A stretch of DNA of 64,000 bases from Mangifera indica (GCF_011075055.1 NC_058153.1:13442274-13506273), one strand, 5' to 3'. Positions 36,963-50,437 are shown, counted from the stretch's first letter. Made by a program: numbers and translations. The notes: generated by a model not told the origin, from the letters alone.

Positions 36963-38191
36963 CCCTTCTAAATGACTGTTCCAAATTCAAAGGACCTAAA
37001 TGCGAGATATTTACATTCTTTTGTTGCAACAAATGGTGGGGCTTAACCCAGTCCATTGCAGCAATGATCCGTTGAAGATTGTGTGTTTATGTTATGCAGT
37101 ATTTTATTTTTTATTTATTTATTTTCTACATTTTCTTTTATAAGAGATTGCCCTGTAGCAATAATATATATTCTATCACCTTCACCTCCGTTAATTATCT
37201 TTGGTATTCTTGTTATGAATGTGGTACGTGTAATGAGTGTCTTGCAAACCTGAACCAAATTTGTTATACGAGTACAGTGTGTTGAAAAGCAGAGAAATTA
37301 CTTGTCCATGTGCTCTGTTGAACTTGCAATATTTCTGGAGATAACACACGTATAAACATTCAAGAGTCATGCTGGATGTCTAGAAAAAGGTATTCCTTTT
37401 ACGTAATAAAAGCTATGAGTCAAGGACCCATTATGATTTTGAAAGTTAAAAATATCAGTTTTTTTTTTCTTTTCCTGCTGGAGATGGAAGCAATTCAGTA
37501 TGCGTATCATTTAAGATGGTATTAATGGAAACTGACAAATAAACATTATTAATGTCAGCTAAAAGATAAAACATATTAGCATGGAAAGGGGTGGATGCGA
37601 TTTTATGGACATGTGAAGTGGGGCATTGGGTTAGATCTTGAGATATGAAACGCTGAGGGAGGTTCGCCGTGTGGGCGGTTGTGACTCGACTCATGATGTT
37701 TGCTGATGATCCGAATTTAGCTCATCATGTCATGTCATGTGGTTACATTGTTCATTTCCGTAGCAGAGGGCAGCTGGAAGTGTGTGTATCACCATCAACA
37801 TAATTTATTGGCAGCACTGAATATCTTATGTTTGCAATGGGCTATGATTATGTGTTGGAGTGTTACTTCTCTGCAATCTTGATGCACATTTCCAGCGTGG
37901 TAAACTAGAAGCAAAGCAAGCTTAAATCATTTTGACACAAGCTTGGCGGCAAAAATACGGTAGCAATAATCAACATTAGCCTTTTGTTTACCTTTTTTTT
38001 AATATCAATTGCAACAAAATTAAATCTACACTAGTGATAAAACAAGAACGGTGTGAATAAATATACCCGTTGAAATAATTCAGTGCCCCACAATCTACAT
38101 TACTTATTTGACACAAACATGGATCCTATCACAACTGCTTACAATGAGGTTTCAAATTTCAATACCATATCTTTATTTATGTCTATATCAT
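36963..38191. other. Intergenic region between LRX and the copia element
   Basis: It contains the LRX 3' UTR. Open frames at 37079-37285 (+) and 37455-37694 (-) show no known domain. ATCATGTC repeats a few times near 37720-37740. Confidence 0.4.
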
Positions 38192-38358
38192 TATGAATTC
38201 AAAATATTGTTTTTCATTTCAAATAGAGAGTAAAATGTTACAATTTATACCATTACAAAAGGTATATAAGGAAACAAATTAAATCAAATCCCTATAATAT
38301 ATATTCTATCCTAATATGGCTTGATAGTCTTTCTAATATAAAAAAATACAACTCAACA
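38192..38358 (-). repeat. 3' LTR of the minus-strand copia element
   Basis: On the minus strand it runs from TGTTGAGTTG to GAATTCATA. It is about 92 percent identical by eye to the LTR at 43049-43217. Confidence 0.88.
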
Positions 38359-41300
38359 TTCCCCTCAAGCTGGAGCATATAAATCATATGTACCAAACTT
38401 ATTACAAATGAAACTAATTCGAGGACCTCAAAGAGATTTAGTAAGTATATCAGCTAGTTGATCATTTGAACTAACATAACTTGTAGAAATACAACCTAAC
38501 AAAATCTTTTCTTGAACAAAATGACAATCGATTTCTATATGTTTTATTCTTTCATGAAACACAGAGTTCGAGAAAATGTGAAGAACAACCTAATTATCAC
38601 AAAATAATGACATCTGTGATATTTCTGCAAACTTTAATTCTTGAATCAACTGCTTTAATCAGATAAGCTCACAAGTGATTAAGGCCATAGCTCGATATTC
38701 TATTTCTGCGTTAGCTCTGGCAACAACATCTTGCTTTTTACTTTTCTATGATACCAGATTTCCTCTAACTAATACACAATACCCAGAAGTAGAACGTCTG
38801 TTTGATGGAGAACTTGCCCAATCAGCATTTGAATACCCAACAATTTGAGTATGTCCTTTATTTTTGTATAACAACCCTTTTTTAGGTGCCCTTTTAATGT
38901 ACCTAAAAATCCGAACAACTGCATCCCAATGACTGTCATATGGAGACTGAAGGAATTGACTTACAACACTAACAGCAAAAAAAATATCTGGTCTTGTGAT
39001 GGTGAGATAATTGAGTTTCCCAACTAGTCTCCGATGTCTCCCAAGATTTACAATTGGCTCCCTTTGCCCATGTAAAAGCTTAATATTAGGGTCCATGAGA
39101 GAGTCTGTAGGTTTACAATCTGACATTTTTGTTTCCTTTATAATATCCAACATATACTTCCCTTGAAAGATGACAATTCTATATTTAAACTGGGCGACTT
39201 CTATGCCAAGAAAGTATCTGAGTGGACTAAATCTTTAGTTTGAAAGTGACTAAATAGATGTTTCTTTAATTGCTCAATACCCTCTTGATCACTTCTTGTA
39301 ATAACAATATCATCAACGTAGACCATTAGATAGATACATTGTTCTTGTGGAGTATGTCTATAGAACACTAACGATCAGATTCACTTCATAGCATACCGAA
39401 TTCTTGAATAATAGTACTAAATCAACCAAACCAAGCGCGATGAAATTGTTTCAAGCCATATAGAGAACGACAAAGCTTACAAACCAATCTAGACTCCCCT
39501 TGAGCAACAAAACCAAGAGGTTGCTCCATATAGATCTCTTTTTGCGGTTCACTATGAAGAAAGACATTCTTGATGTCTAACTGATGCAAAGGCCAATGGC
39601 GAATGATAGCCATTAATAAAAATAGACGAACAAATGACATTTTAGCTATAAGAGAGAAAGTTTCATAATAATCAAAGCTATATGCCTTTAGCGACCAACC
39701 GCGCTTTCAGTCTATCAACCTGACCATCAGGACCAACGTTAATAGCATAGATCCACCTGCATCCAACTATTAAGTGACTAGAGGGTAATGAAACTAATTC
39801 CCAAGTATTATTAGCATGTAGAGCAATCATCTCATCCACCATTGCTTGTTGCCTTTTGGGATCAGATAATGCCTTATGAACAATAGTAAGGATAGAGACA
39901 GAAGATAAAGTGGATAGAAAAACATAGTATGGTAAAAATAAACAATGATAATTAAGAAAATTATGGATCGGATGAGGATTACTAGTGGAACGCATACCTT
40001 TATAAATGGTAATAGGAAATTGATCATCAGGAGGTAAGACTGTAGTGACAGAGGATTATGGAGCAGGAAGGGGGTCACCTGAAAGAGAAGCAAGACCATC
40101 ACTTGCAGCAGGACTAGTAGGTGTAATATCTGCACTACTAGGACAATGGTTAGATGTAAAGTGTAAATCTAATAGAGAAACAATGTAGGGAAAAAGAAGA
40201 ACTTCTATGATATGAGAATTGTCTAGTTGAGAAGAAGATGAAAAATAAAGAGAAGACTTAAAAAATATAACGTCCGTAGAAAGGTAGTAACGACGTGTGT
40301 TAGAAGAATAACATTAATAACCCTTCTGAAGATGCGAGTATCCAAGGAAGACACATTTAATGGAACGAGTAGACAATTTGTTTCTACCAGAAGATAAATC
40401 ATGAACAAAACAGTATAGTGAAAGACACAAGGTTGAAGAAGAAACAACGACTGATCAGGATATAAAATAGAGTGAGGTACTTGATCTTGCAAAACTAAAG
40501 AAGACATTCGATTAATCAAGAAACAAACAGTAAGAACAACATCTATCCAAAAACGAAAAGGTGCATGACTATGTATGAGTAAGGTATGAGCAATTTCAAT
40601 GAGATACCGATTTTTACGTTCGACAATCCTATTTTGTTGTGGAGTATAAACATAAGAGGATTGATGTAAAATACCCTTGGAAGCCATAAATTTAGTAAAT
40701 GGAGTGGAAAAATATTCACTTGTATTATCATTGCGTAATGTACGAATAGTAGTGAAGAATTGAGTTTCAACTTCAACATAAAATGATTTAAAAATAGAAA
40801 ATAATTCAAATATATTTTTCATTAAAAACAACCAAGTGCAACGTGAATAATTATCAATGAATGTAACAAAATATTAAAAACCTAAAACAGACACAACTCG
40901 ACTAGGACCCCATACATCAGAATGGACTAACTTAAAAGGTGACGTAACCCGATTATTGACACGCTTTGGAAACGATATACGAGTATATTTTTCAAGCTGA
41001 CAGGACTCATAATTAAAAGACGATAAATGTGACAAACCAGAGACCATCTTCTGTAGTTTTGATAAACTAGAGCGTCTCAAACGATTGTGAAGGAGCGTTG
41101 GAGACTTAGTGATGACACATGCTATAGAATTAAGTAGGCTTAGTCGGTAGAGGCCTTGTGACTCACGTCCTGCGCTAATCTTTCAGCCCATACTACGGTC
41201 CTGTATAAGAACAAAGTCATTAGTAAAGGTAATTGTACAATTTAAGGAACGAGTAAGTTTGTTAATAGAAATAAAATTAAATGGACAGTCAGGACGATAA

Positions 41301-43048
41301 AAGACAAACTCCAAAGGCATGAGTGGGAGAGGATGGGCATAACCTATTGCCTTTGTAGTAACGATAAATCCATTAGCTAATGTTACAGTAGGTAATAAAG
41401 TAGACTTAGTAAAGTGAGAAAATAGACGAGGGTTACTATGCGATCAGAGGCACCGAAATCAAAGACCCATGGCTTGGAAGAGGAAGAGTGAATAAGACAC
41501 ACAACTGAATTACCCGGATGAGCAATCGAAACAACAGAAGATGAAGATTGTTTTGCTGTTTGATACCGAAGATAGTCTTCAAGATCAGCACCTGTGAGTG
41601 TCAAAGATGGTGGAGACTGTATTCCAGAGGTGTCAATAGGAGAATCAGAGGTACTGGTTTGAACAAAATTAGTAGTTTGAGGAGGACGACCATGGAGCTT
41701 ATAACATTTGTCTCTGATGTGACTTCATCTGTTACAATAACTACATTTTGGACTATTTCCTTGGTCACCACACTCTCTTGGTTGCTGATTTTGGAAGACA
41801 AGGGCAGATGAGTCAAAAATAGAGGTATCGAAAGATCCAGTCATAACTCTTGGGGAAGACACACGAAGTAGACGAGCAAAGACTTCTTCAAGGGTAGGGA
41901 CAACAATATTAGCAAGAATTTGATCTCGAACATAAGTAAGGTCAAGACTAATAGCAGTCAATGTGAGAACCATAAAAAATTTATCTCGCTGGTAATAATG
42001 AATTGAATTCAGTTTTCAGAGATGTCATCCGACCTAGAAAGTTAGACATACTCAAGCTTTGTTGTTTTAAAGTAATCAAAGTTGATACAACAAAATATAA
42101 CTATTAAATATTATTAGTGTATAGAAGTTTGGTTTGAGTCCATATATCATGGCATGTCCTATAAGCTTTAAAAATATAATAGAGTTGTTGATCGATGATA
42201 TTCCATAACATGCTACATAACAAAACATCAATTCTAGTCCATATAGTTTTATTAGATATAATATCCTCAACTTTTTTAGTGAGATGATCTTCAAGACCCT
42301 GTCTCATGCACCATAATTCAACGGATGCAGTCCATGAGGTATAATTATTACTTCCTATTAATTTTTCCGTAGTAATTATTGGAAGAGAATTAAAAAGAAA
42401 AATATAACTTGGTTTGGAGCTTTCAATGAACATTTTGAATCACAAATCAGATAACTGACGAAGCTTTCCGGAGAAAAGTGAAGATTTGCAGCTTTCTGTT
42501 GAATAGTGAAAAACAACTTCAGGATGCGTGAACAATGGATGAATTTTTTGATGATGTAACTAGTGGCACGTTCAGTAACCAATGAAGGTGGGTTTTTAAC
42601 AGAAAGGATCATCAGCGTCTACTGAGTTGATTGACGACGGTGATGTTGTCCCACGTGCACCGGAATAATGGATCGGAGAGCACGTCTTAAGGAGTAGAAC
42701 AACCATGCGTGCAGTAGATTCTAACGTTTGATGACGGTAAGCTTACCACAGACAGACTCGTCGGCGTTGTCTAAGTTCAACGGGAGTGGCGGTGTCGTTG
42801 TTGGGTTGTCGAAATAGGAGATCGACGATGGAATATTCCGAGAGAACAAGCGGAGCTTGTAGGCGCGTGCGACTGTGAACCGTAAGATAATCCAACATAA
42901 TCTTGATCACACTAGTATAAGCATGATCACCGAAAAATGACAGAGGCTTAACGATCGGAGAAACAACCAAGAAAGGACTTGGATTCGTCGAAAACCGGGT
43001 TGAGAATGCTAGAAAAATTTGAAATGCCTAATCTAGGCTCTGATACCA

Positions 43049-43217
43049 TATGAATTTAAAATATTGTTTTTTGTTTCAAATTGAGAGTAAAATGTTACAA
43101 TTTATACAGTTACACAAAAGGTATATAATGAAACAAATTAAATCAAATCCCTATAATATATATCCTATCATAATATAGCTTGATAACCTTCTTAATATAA
43201 CAAAATACAGCTCAACA
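43049..43217 (-). repeat. 5' LTR of the minus-strand copia element
   Basis: On the minus strand it runs from TGTTGAGCTG to AATTCATA and abuts the tRNA-Met primer binding site. Confidence 0.88.
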
Positions 43218-43456
43218 ATCATATCCAAATTATTAAATTGAATCAATCTTTCTTTCTTCTTTGGTCATAGCCAAATGAATAAGTACCCCTCATTGTTGCA
43301 CTAAAAAAAAAAAAAATTAAAAAAAACAGAGCATCACGATGCTATATCAACTTGCTTTACCATGATTCTCTCATCCACCAAAGTTATACTACTTACACAA
43401 AAATGTTTTCTTACCCAATTCCTGGTCTTGAGCTATTACTCTCCATATAGTTGCAA
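43218..43456. other. Spacer between the copia element and the PP2C pseudogene
   Basis: It includes an A-rich tract at about 43303-43326, and otherwise the 3' flank of the pseudogene. Confidence 0.4.
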
Positions 43457-45886
43457 TTATCCAAATCTGATTACAATGCAAGATATATCATCTTGACTCT
43501 TTCTTGCTAATGCTTCAGTTATTAGACGTTTAGCTGCTACCAGAGGATTCTTTATCAGTTTGACAATATCCACCGCCCCTTGATTCTTCATAACCTGAAA
43601 ACAAGGCCATACCAATTATTGTACTATAATTTCACAATAACATTCAACATGAAACAACACCTTCATGCTATTACAGATTTACATATCCCCAATTAATACA
43701 TATTATCCAAATGAAGTTGATCAAATGGCCTCATGCTCAAATCTGTTGTATTAATTGAAAGTATATAACATCTAAGAAGGCAAAACCATAAGTTTTGCAA
43801 TTCCTTGAAATAACAGGGTATTTGGCAGGTTATATACACAATCTAATTCAAGAGCATTCAAACTTACAAGGTACCCCTCTATCATTATATTTATCTCAAT
43901 CTCAATGACTAGAATTTCTAAAACAGAAATAATTGATAATTCTACGAAACAAAGTTTCATGTAGAAACATACATGGGAAAATTAGTATGTGATAGCTACT
44001 TAATAGCCTTTTCCTAACACCAATTCTTCATGCTCCAAGTTCCATGGCTTTGGCTCTAGTCTTTGAAAATTATGCCTATAATTAAATAACCTATGTGCTA
44101 GAAGACTGATACCAGTGTTGAGCTTTTACCTATTAAGTTAAGCTTTTAGGTTAAGTAATGACATGGTATCAAAGCACAGATCCTAATCCAAACCCCTCAA
44201 GTGCTTCCTCTGAAGACTTTAATATACAAATGCCACATATAACGGAAATGAACAAGATTTCACGATGCCCTTTTCTTTTGATTCTACAAAAATCATTTAG
44301 ATACACACTCTTCACAACCTACCTAGGTTCTTATGTCACTTTAGGAATGACTTGATATTTAATAAATTAAGTTCTACAAGCAGGGGAAAACGTGGTTTAA
44401 CAGAGATGATTCCAAATTCTATTGGCCAACAGGTCAGTTTGATAATGTTCCAAAAAAGTCATGAACCTTTTAGCCTGACTTCCAATGTGCTGGCAAAAAT
44501 ATTCAATGTAAGATGGGGATCAAGCAAAATAGGAAAAAGACAAATGAGGGCAGGAGGGTTTCAGATAGACAGAGTAGAATTCCATAAGCTACTAGAAAAA
44601 CTAACCTTCCACAATCCGTCGCTTGCCAATATAACAAACTCTTTAGCTGAGTCTATTGGCACATGTCTTGCATCAGGCCCTGAACTTAACTGTGCTTTCA
44701 GGCTTTGATCTCCAAAAGCGCGTGCAACTGCAAGTTAACCATTAACCCTGGGCACATCACCTGAAATAAGAGTTTGGGTATTAATTATAATGAAATCTCA
44801 AAAAAAGTTCCTTCCAATTAAATCATTATACTTTCCACTGATCTTCTTCTAGATATAGGTTTCTTTTAATCTTAAATCACCTAAATTTTCAAAATTATTT
44901 GTATATGATATATCCACTAAAATGCAAAATGAGTGCTTCCATCAGAATACTGAGAGCCAAAAACAATAATTTTGAAAGTAATAAAGCAAGAATTATACCA
45001 TGTCAATTAGTTTGAAGAGACCCCTTTGAAAGATTGACAGACCATTGGCTTAACCAAAGAATTTTTTATTTCTCTTTTACAGTGAATTTTTAATAACCAT
45101 AATTATGCAGTTCTTATTATCATAACAAGTGGATTTACAGACACATTAAATCTCCATTTTTGTAAAATCTTTTCATCAATTAAGAACCATATTATTTGTA
45201 ATATTGATGATAGTGTACTTAATGCATTATTGATTGTGAATCATCTTCCCTAGGGGTCCCAAAAAATTTTGAAAAGTTATATCAATTCCTTAATTTATAG
45301 TTAGTTTAGATTCAACTTTTATGGAATCCAAGGCATCTAATATGCTTAACTAAAATAGACTTTATAAGAGGCTACAGAATGAACCCTAATTTTATAGTAA
45401 ATGAAATTTTATATATTGTGTAGTTTATATATCCATGTGAATCACCAATATTTGCCACCCATAAATCTTTGCCATCAATGACAATTGCAGTTACAGCTGT
45501 GGAACCACCAGTGCCTAATTTCATAGAATTTTCCAATATAAACTTATCTGTGTAGCGGTATGCATTCTCAATTGCTGTTTTAGGATCCATCCAGAAATTT
45601 GGCTGAGGAACATAAGAAGAAGAGTAATATATATGAAAGACATGAAAATGAAAAAAGAAGAAATCAATAAAAGGAAGGCTTACCTCATCCAGTATATTGC
45701 CGAAAAGGTAATCTTTCAAATAAGTAGGTACACGATCCTATTCCTGTATTCAGCAACAAGGTAGTCTTCCATATCATGCCCAGATTTCCCTTCGACCAAA
45801 TGGTATCCATGTGACACTATATTGCTGGAAGACTCACGCCGTCCTTGACCACTGTACGAAGATGAATACTTAAGACAAGTAGAAAT
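43457..45886 (-). pseudogene. Protein phosphatase 2C, pseudogene
   Basis: Minus-strand exons, 5' to 3': 45886-45684, 45602-45437, 44760-44606 and 43594-43457. They encode HGYHLVEGKSGHDMEDYLVA, then VPTYLKDYLFGNILDE, then FWMDPKTAIENAYRYTDKFI and GGSTAVTAIVIDGKDLWVAN with IGDS, then GDVPRVNG*LAVARAFGDQS and EFVILASDGLWK, then VMKNQGAVDIVKL and ALARKSQDDISCIVIRFG. Matches to plant PP2C are clear. Three lesions kill it. About 50 bases are missing in the first exon and remove the FDGH metal-binding segment with a frame change. The segment between GDS and GDVPR, which in the family holds RAV...VDHEP, is absent. TAA (44737-44735) replaces the Gln of NGQLAVARA. A 5' start exon is not recognisable. 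Confidence 0.88.
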
Positions 45887-46050
45887 CTGAAATAAATCGA
45901 TCACCCAGTGAACGGAAAATTCTAATTCCAACGAATTAAATCGTATATAGTAATTTATTATGGATTCAAACAACAGACCTAGTACCTTGATATTGGAGAA
46001 AAAGCTGGTACTTGGGCTGGAGCAGAAACGCTTGCAACTGATTTACTTAG
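45887..46050. other. 5' flank of the PP2C pseudogene
   Basis: A minus-strand stretch near 46040-45985 ending in an AAG|GTACT donor-like site might be remains of a first exon, but its protein is not recognisable. Confidence 0.3.
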
Positions 46051-46399
46051 GGAAATTATATTAAATACCAATTTTACCCTTCTATTAAGTAAAAATGTCT
46101 TTTTTTTTTTTCATTCTTAAACAAAAATGTCAATTTTTTCTATTCTTAAGAAAAAATATCCTAAATTTTTTTAAAATATCAAAATTACTTTTTATCATAT
46201 TTATATAAACTTTCTCACTCACTCTTATTATACACTTCTCATATTACTAAAACACTCATTCTCATTTTTACTCAATATCAATTACTACGAGTTCGTTCAG
46301 AAAGAAAAAGTTCATATTTCTAAATTCGAATAAAAAAAATCAATTCATGAAAAAAGGTATTTATATGAATCTTAACTCAAAATTTAATTTTATTTGTTA

Positions 46400-47510
46400 A
46401 ATCTAGTTTGTATGTCATGTAAAAGGGGTATTTGAATATTAGATAATAATTTAAAGGTTAAATGAAATGTTAAAAAAATATGGGAAGCATTTTGATATTA
46501 CACAATATATAAAAGATTTAAATAACATGTTAAGAATAAATAGATATATTTTGATATAAGACAACATACAAAGGTATTAAATGAAGTGTTAGATAATTAT
46601 GAGAGGTCAAATGAAATATTATAAAAATATGAGGGGTATTTTAATATTAAACATTGTAAGAGCATTATAAATGAAATGTCAGGAATAGATAGATGCATTT
46701 TGGTATGAGATAACATACAAGAGTGTTAAAGAAAATGTTAGGTAATTATAGGGGGTAAAATAAAATATTAAAAAAATATAGAGGGTATTTTGATATTACA
46801 TAATATACGAAGAATTTAAATAATAGGTTAAGAATAGATAGATGCATTTTGATACAAAACAACATATAAAGGTGTTAAATGATATGTTAGATAATTATAG
46901 GAGGTTAAATGAAATATTAAAAAAACATGAGGGTATTTTGATATTACATAATATATAAAAGATTTAAATAACATGTTAAAAATGGATATATGCATTTTGA
47001 TATAAGACAACATATAAGGATAATAAATAAAATGTTAGATAAGTATGAGGGGCTAAAAAAATGTTACAAGAATATAAGGGGTATTTTGATATTAAACATT
47101 ATAAGAACGTTTTAAATGAAATGTTAAGAATACATAGATGCATCTTGATACAAGATAACATACAAAAGTGTTAAAAGAAATGTTAGATAATTATATGAGG
47201 TTAAATGAAATATTAAAAAAATATGAGGGTATTTTGATATTAAATATTGTAAGAATGTTTTAAATGAAATGTTAAAAATGGATAGATGCATTTTGATACA
47301 AGATAGCATACAAAGGTGTTCAATAAAATGTTAAATAATTATAGGGGGTTAAAAATATTAAAAAAATATGAGGGGTGTTTTGATATTAATTATTGTAAGA
47401 ACGTTTTGAATAAAATATTAAATAATTAAAAGGGGTTAAATAAAATATTAGAAAAATATGAGAGATATTTTGATATTAATCATTGTAAGACTGTTTTAAA
47501 TGGTTATTGC
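46400..47510. repeat. Tandem satellite, about 148-bp period, 7-8 copies
   Basis: The word AGATGCATTTTGATA or a variant recurs at 46542, 46691, 46840, 46988, 47136 and 47284, so spacing is 148-149 bp. Each unit also holds a version of AACATACAAAGGTGTTAAAT, TTAGATAATTATAGGGGGTT and GGTATTTTGATATTA. Copies differ by roughly 10-20 percent. The first and last units are degraded. Confidence 0.88.
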
Positions 47511-47574
47511 AAATTTTTTGTTATAAATAATTAATTTTTTCAAAAAAATTGTCATTGTAGGATTGATAATTAAA

Positions 47575-47978
47575 ATGGTTGGTTATGCATCGGTTCGTTA
47601 CTAAGGAGAAAAGATTCAAAATGATGACAACACAATAAAATATGTTGGAGGATCTAAACTATTAATTAAAATTTCTTCTGGAATAACATTTGAGAGATTT
47701 ATTCAACTTTTGAAGGAGTCTTGCGGTCTTGATCAATGAAAAACTACCTTCAACTATCAATGAAGCTAAAAAAAATTGAGCTTGATTGTCTCGTACAAAT
47801 CCAAAATGATGAAGATGTCCAAGGTCTTATTGATATGTCTCAATACTTACAGGAATGTATTCATGTTTTTATTACATATACCCCAATTGAAGGACAGGAG
47901 AAAGAAGAAGAAGAAGATGAAGAAATTCTACTGCAAACAGTCCAATATTTATCCCTTGCACCCTCAACAATTTTCTAA
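47575..47978 (+). pseudogene. MuDR-type transposase N-terminal (PB1-like) fragment
   Basis: Broken frames read GEKIQNDDNTIKYVGGSKLL, then ISSGITFERFIQLLKESCGL with D, then after stops and a shift KIELDCLVQIQNDEDVQGL, and ECIHVFITYTP followed by an acidic tail (EEEEDEEIL). This follows the PB1-like domain found at the N-terminus of plant MuDR/MULE transposases (pattern G.W..D....YVGG..., then L....LV.I.NDEDV). Stops at several positions and the absence of any catalytic region show that it is a relic. Confidence 0.55.
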
Positions 47979-48837
47979 TCTCTTAGAGCCCTTGCAGTTT
48001 AAAAAAAGTAAATTTCCCCCCTTCTCAACCAACGATTTTCACAGCATTAGCCCACTGTCTCATGTAAAATTTCACAAAGACCCCCAATGGACTAACTGCT
48101 CTCCCCCAACTCCCTAATATTTTAAAAAAACTACTTCGCCCCCAACCCATGGTCAATCTTTCCTGACCGTGGGAGAATTTCTCCTATCTGTGGGATCCAC
48201 TGTTCCCACGAAGAGGAGAACCAACTATTCTAACCCTTTTTCTAGAGAAAAAATCGTTGTTTTTGCCTCGAATTTCAATAAAAATCAAATGTACATATCA
48301 TATAACACAAAACCCCTCAATAAATTCAACCAAAACAACTAAGAATCAAAACATTTATAGATTGTTCAAAATCGAAATTCTAGAATTTTAAACCTTAATA
48401 TCTCCCTCAAGTTTCAATAATATTAACAATAAATTAATTCAAACAACAATAGAAAAGATGTATTAACCTTCTTTTCCATTTTTGATCGTTGGAAAACACA
48501 AAAATCGACAAAAATTGCCTCGTCCCTGGAACGCCCATGGATGATCGTGGGCGACACAAAAATCTTTGAATTTGCATAGTGAAACCATGGGAAAATAAAG
48601 AAGAAAATATGTAAAAACATTAGTTTATATATAGGGGCAGTTTGATCATTTCACAAAAAATGGCATTTTTGCTTAAACTTGATTGTTTTGGATAATTTCG
48701 CTTAGACCCCCTTATTTAGGCCGTTTTATATAATTTCCCTTTACTCATGTCTCAAAACACATATATAACACTATAAAAGGGTTGTCTGTTTCAGAGATTT
48801 ATAAAAGGACTATTTGTAATCTATTTTTTATTATTTA

Positions 48838-49272
48838 TATTACTTTGTTTGGTTTGTCAGTAACAAAAAATTATGATAATCTTCCATTACCAATACTAAC
48901 GTGACAGGTAATATATGTGGTAATCTGATTACCACTTTTACTTTAGGTAATAAAAAATTAGTAAGGTCATTTTGATTTTATTATAATTATATTATTATAT
49001 TTTAATTTTTTGAGACAAAAATAAATTTATTTTTAATTAATATAACAAATAATATAAAAAATATTTAAACATTATTATATTTAAGGGTATTTAAGTAAAA
49101 TAATTTACTATTATTTTTTTATTATTTTTAATCAAATACAATAATTATTTATCTCGATCAAATTTTATCAAATATAATAATCATTTTTATCCAATAATCT
49201 TTTAAGTAATCTATTTTTAAAATAATCTATTTATTTTGGTAATAAAACATTATCTAAATCAAACGCTCTTAA
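48838..49272. mobile_element. Degenerate Harbinger-like MITE (second copy, inverted)
   Basis: It holds the same central sequence as the element at 50438-50919 but in opposite orientation (TAACGTGACAGGTAATATAT and GTGGTAATCTGATTACCAC). The termini TTTGGTTTGTCAGTAA and AATCAAACGCTC are worn. No clean target duplication remains. Confidence 0.55.
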
Positions 49273-49334
49273 AAGAAATTCCAAAGGTAAATAGAATGGC
49301 CTCTCTTTCAAGCAGATGAGTAATATAAAAATAA

Positions 49335-50065
49335 GGCAAAAGACTCCTTTCCCACTCAAGGTTTGCATTAAATCCATTTAAATAAAAGCACCATTTAAAA
49401 AATATATATAAAAAATTAAAATTTTATCTCATTTTTCTCTTTTTTAATTTAAAACATTTTCCAAACTTGCATCTTTGTTATCTTTAGCCCAACTTTTCGC
49501 CCTCCCATCAGTGCACTCTCTCACTGCTGATTCGTCCGTCATTTGGCTTCATGCTCTCTCACATTCGTTTGACTTTGCTCTCTTCCATTCTTTGTCTTCC
49601 AATCATTTGTCATTTGGTTTCATTTAAAATCCAAGAATAAAGAGCACCGATTTCGTTGAAGATGCAATGATCTCAAACAACGCCGAACGATTTCGCACAA
49701 ACGAAGGAAGAGGGAACCAAACAATTTGGTTTACTCTTGATGAACAAAACCAGACAAACAGATTTCAAACGACAAACAAATTAGGAGTGAGAGAGAGTAT
49801 CAATGTGAGGGAGAGATGTTGGACCGAAGATAGTGGTAGGAGACGGTGGTTGGAAAAATAAGAAATAAAACTAAATCTTATGAGAGAAAATATAATTTTT
49901 CAAAACTGAAAATGTTGAGACTTGGAGAAAATATTAGATTTTTAAACTTAAGAGAAAAATAAGATAAAATTTTTATTTTTTTTGATATATATATTTTTTA
50001 AATGATGCGTTTATCTTTAACTTTAATAAAAAATTTTAACAGAAAAATTAGTATTTAAAATTAAA
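49335..50065. mobile_element. Truncated copy of the Mutator-like MITE family
   Basis: The left end GGCAAAAGACTCCTTTCCCA matches the family. The interior arms (ATTTTATCTCATTTTTCTC on the left and its inverse on the right near 49950) are present. The right terminus with GTCTTTTGGCC is missing, so the end is approximate. Confidence 0.5.
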
Positions 50066-50437
50066 ATTTAAGGAAGATGGTTGTTTGTGTATACGTGGGC
50101 ATGCACATATATATGTATGGACGAGTAAAATTTGTACAGGAATGGGCACGCGTTATTTGAATTTTCTAATGGCCCCAAAATATGGAAGGTTTATTTTTTT
50201 GGTAAATTCTCGTTGTTAATTTTATAAAATTCAAATAATTTATTATTATTATTAATGAATTTTGTTAAAGATAAAGATAAATTAAGATAATTTATTCAAT
50301 AATTAAAAATCCATTTTTATTTTTAATATATATTTTTATTATTATATTTGATAAAGTAATTTAAATTAAGTAATTACCCAATAAAAACACTGTAACAACC
50401 TGTATAATTTCTTTAAAACTCTTTTTTTTTAATCTCA

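Larger units (their letters stand above)
38192..43217 (-). mobile_element. Complete but inactivated Ty1/copia retrotransposon
   Basis: Direct LTRs of 167 and 169 bp lie at 38192-38358 (3') and 43049-43217 (5'). Target duplication ATCAT flanks both sides (38187-38191 and 43218-43222). On the minus strand the 5' LTR is followed at once by TGGTATCAGAGC (43048-43037), the initiator tRNA-Met primer site, and a purine tract (TTGAGGGGAA) precedes the 3' LTR. Minus-strand coding pieces in order are gag (42433-42104, NNYTSWTASVELWCMRQGLE), protease region (about 41500), integrase (41080-40500, SPFKLVHSDVWGP and TPQQNRIVERKN), reverse transcriptase (39995-39300, LKARLVAKG, LDIKNVFLH and intact YVDD at 39320-39309) and RNase H (39153-38746, ADWASSPSNRRSTSGYCV). 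Frames are broken by stops and shifts. The LTRs differ at roughly 13 positions, so insertion is not recent. Confidence 0.92.
46051..48741. mobile_element. Possible degenerate MULE containing satellite and PB1-like fragment
   Basis: The left end GGGAAATTATATTAAA (46051) is mirrored by an inverse copy ending AATTTCCC near 48740 (GGGAAATTATATAAAA on the minus strand). The flanks share TTTACTTA / TTTACTCA (7 of 8). Inside lie the 148-bp satellite and a broken MuDR-like N-terminal domain. Terminal similarity is confined to about 16 bases, so the borders are tentative. Confidence 0.35.

Noticed and set aside
44158..44708. Plus-strand frames across the PP2C pseudogene
   Set aside because: They are antisense to recognisable PP2C exon and intron sequence.
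46828..47309. Two similar 61-residue minus-strand frames
   Set aside because: They resemble each other only because they sit two satellite periods (296 bp) apart.
46400..47510. CRISPR-like regular array
   Set aside because: The whole 148-bp unit is repeated, with no unique spacers, in a plant nuclear genome. It is a satellite.
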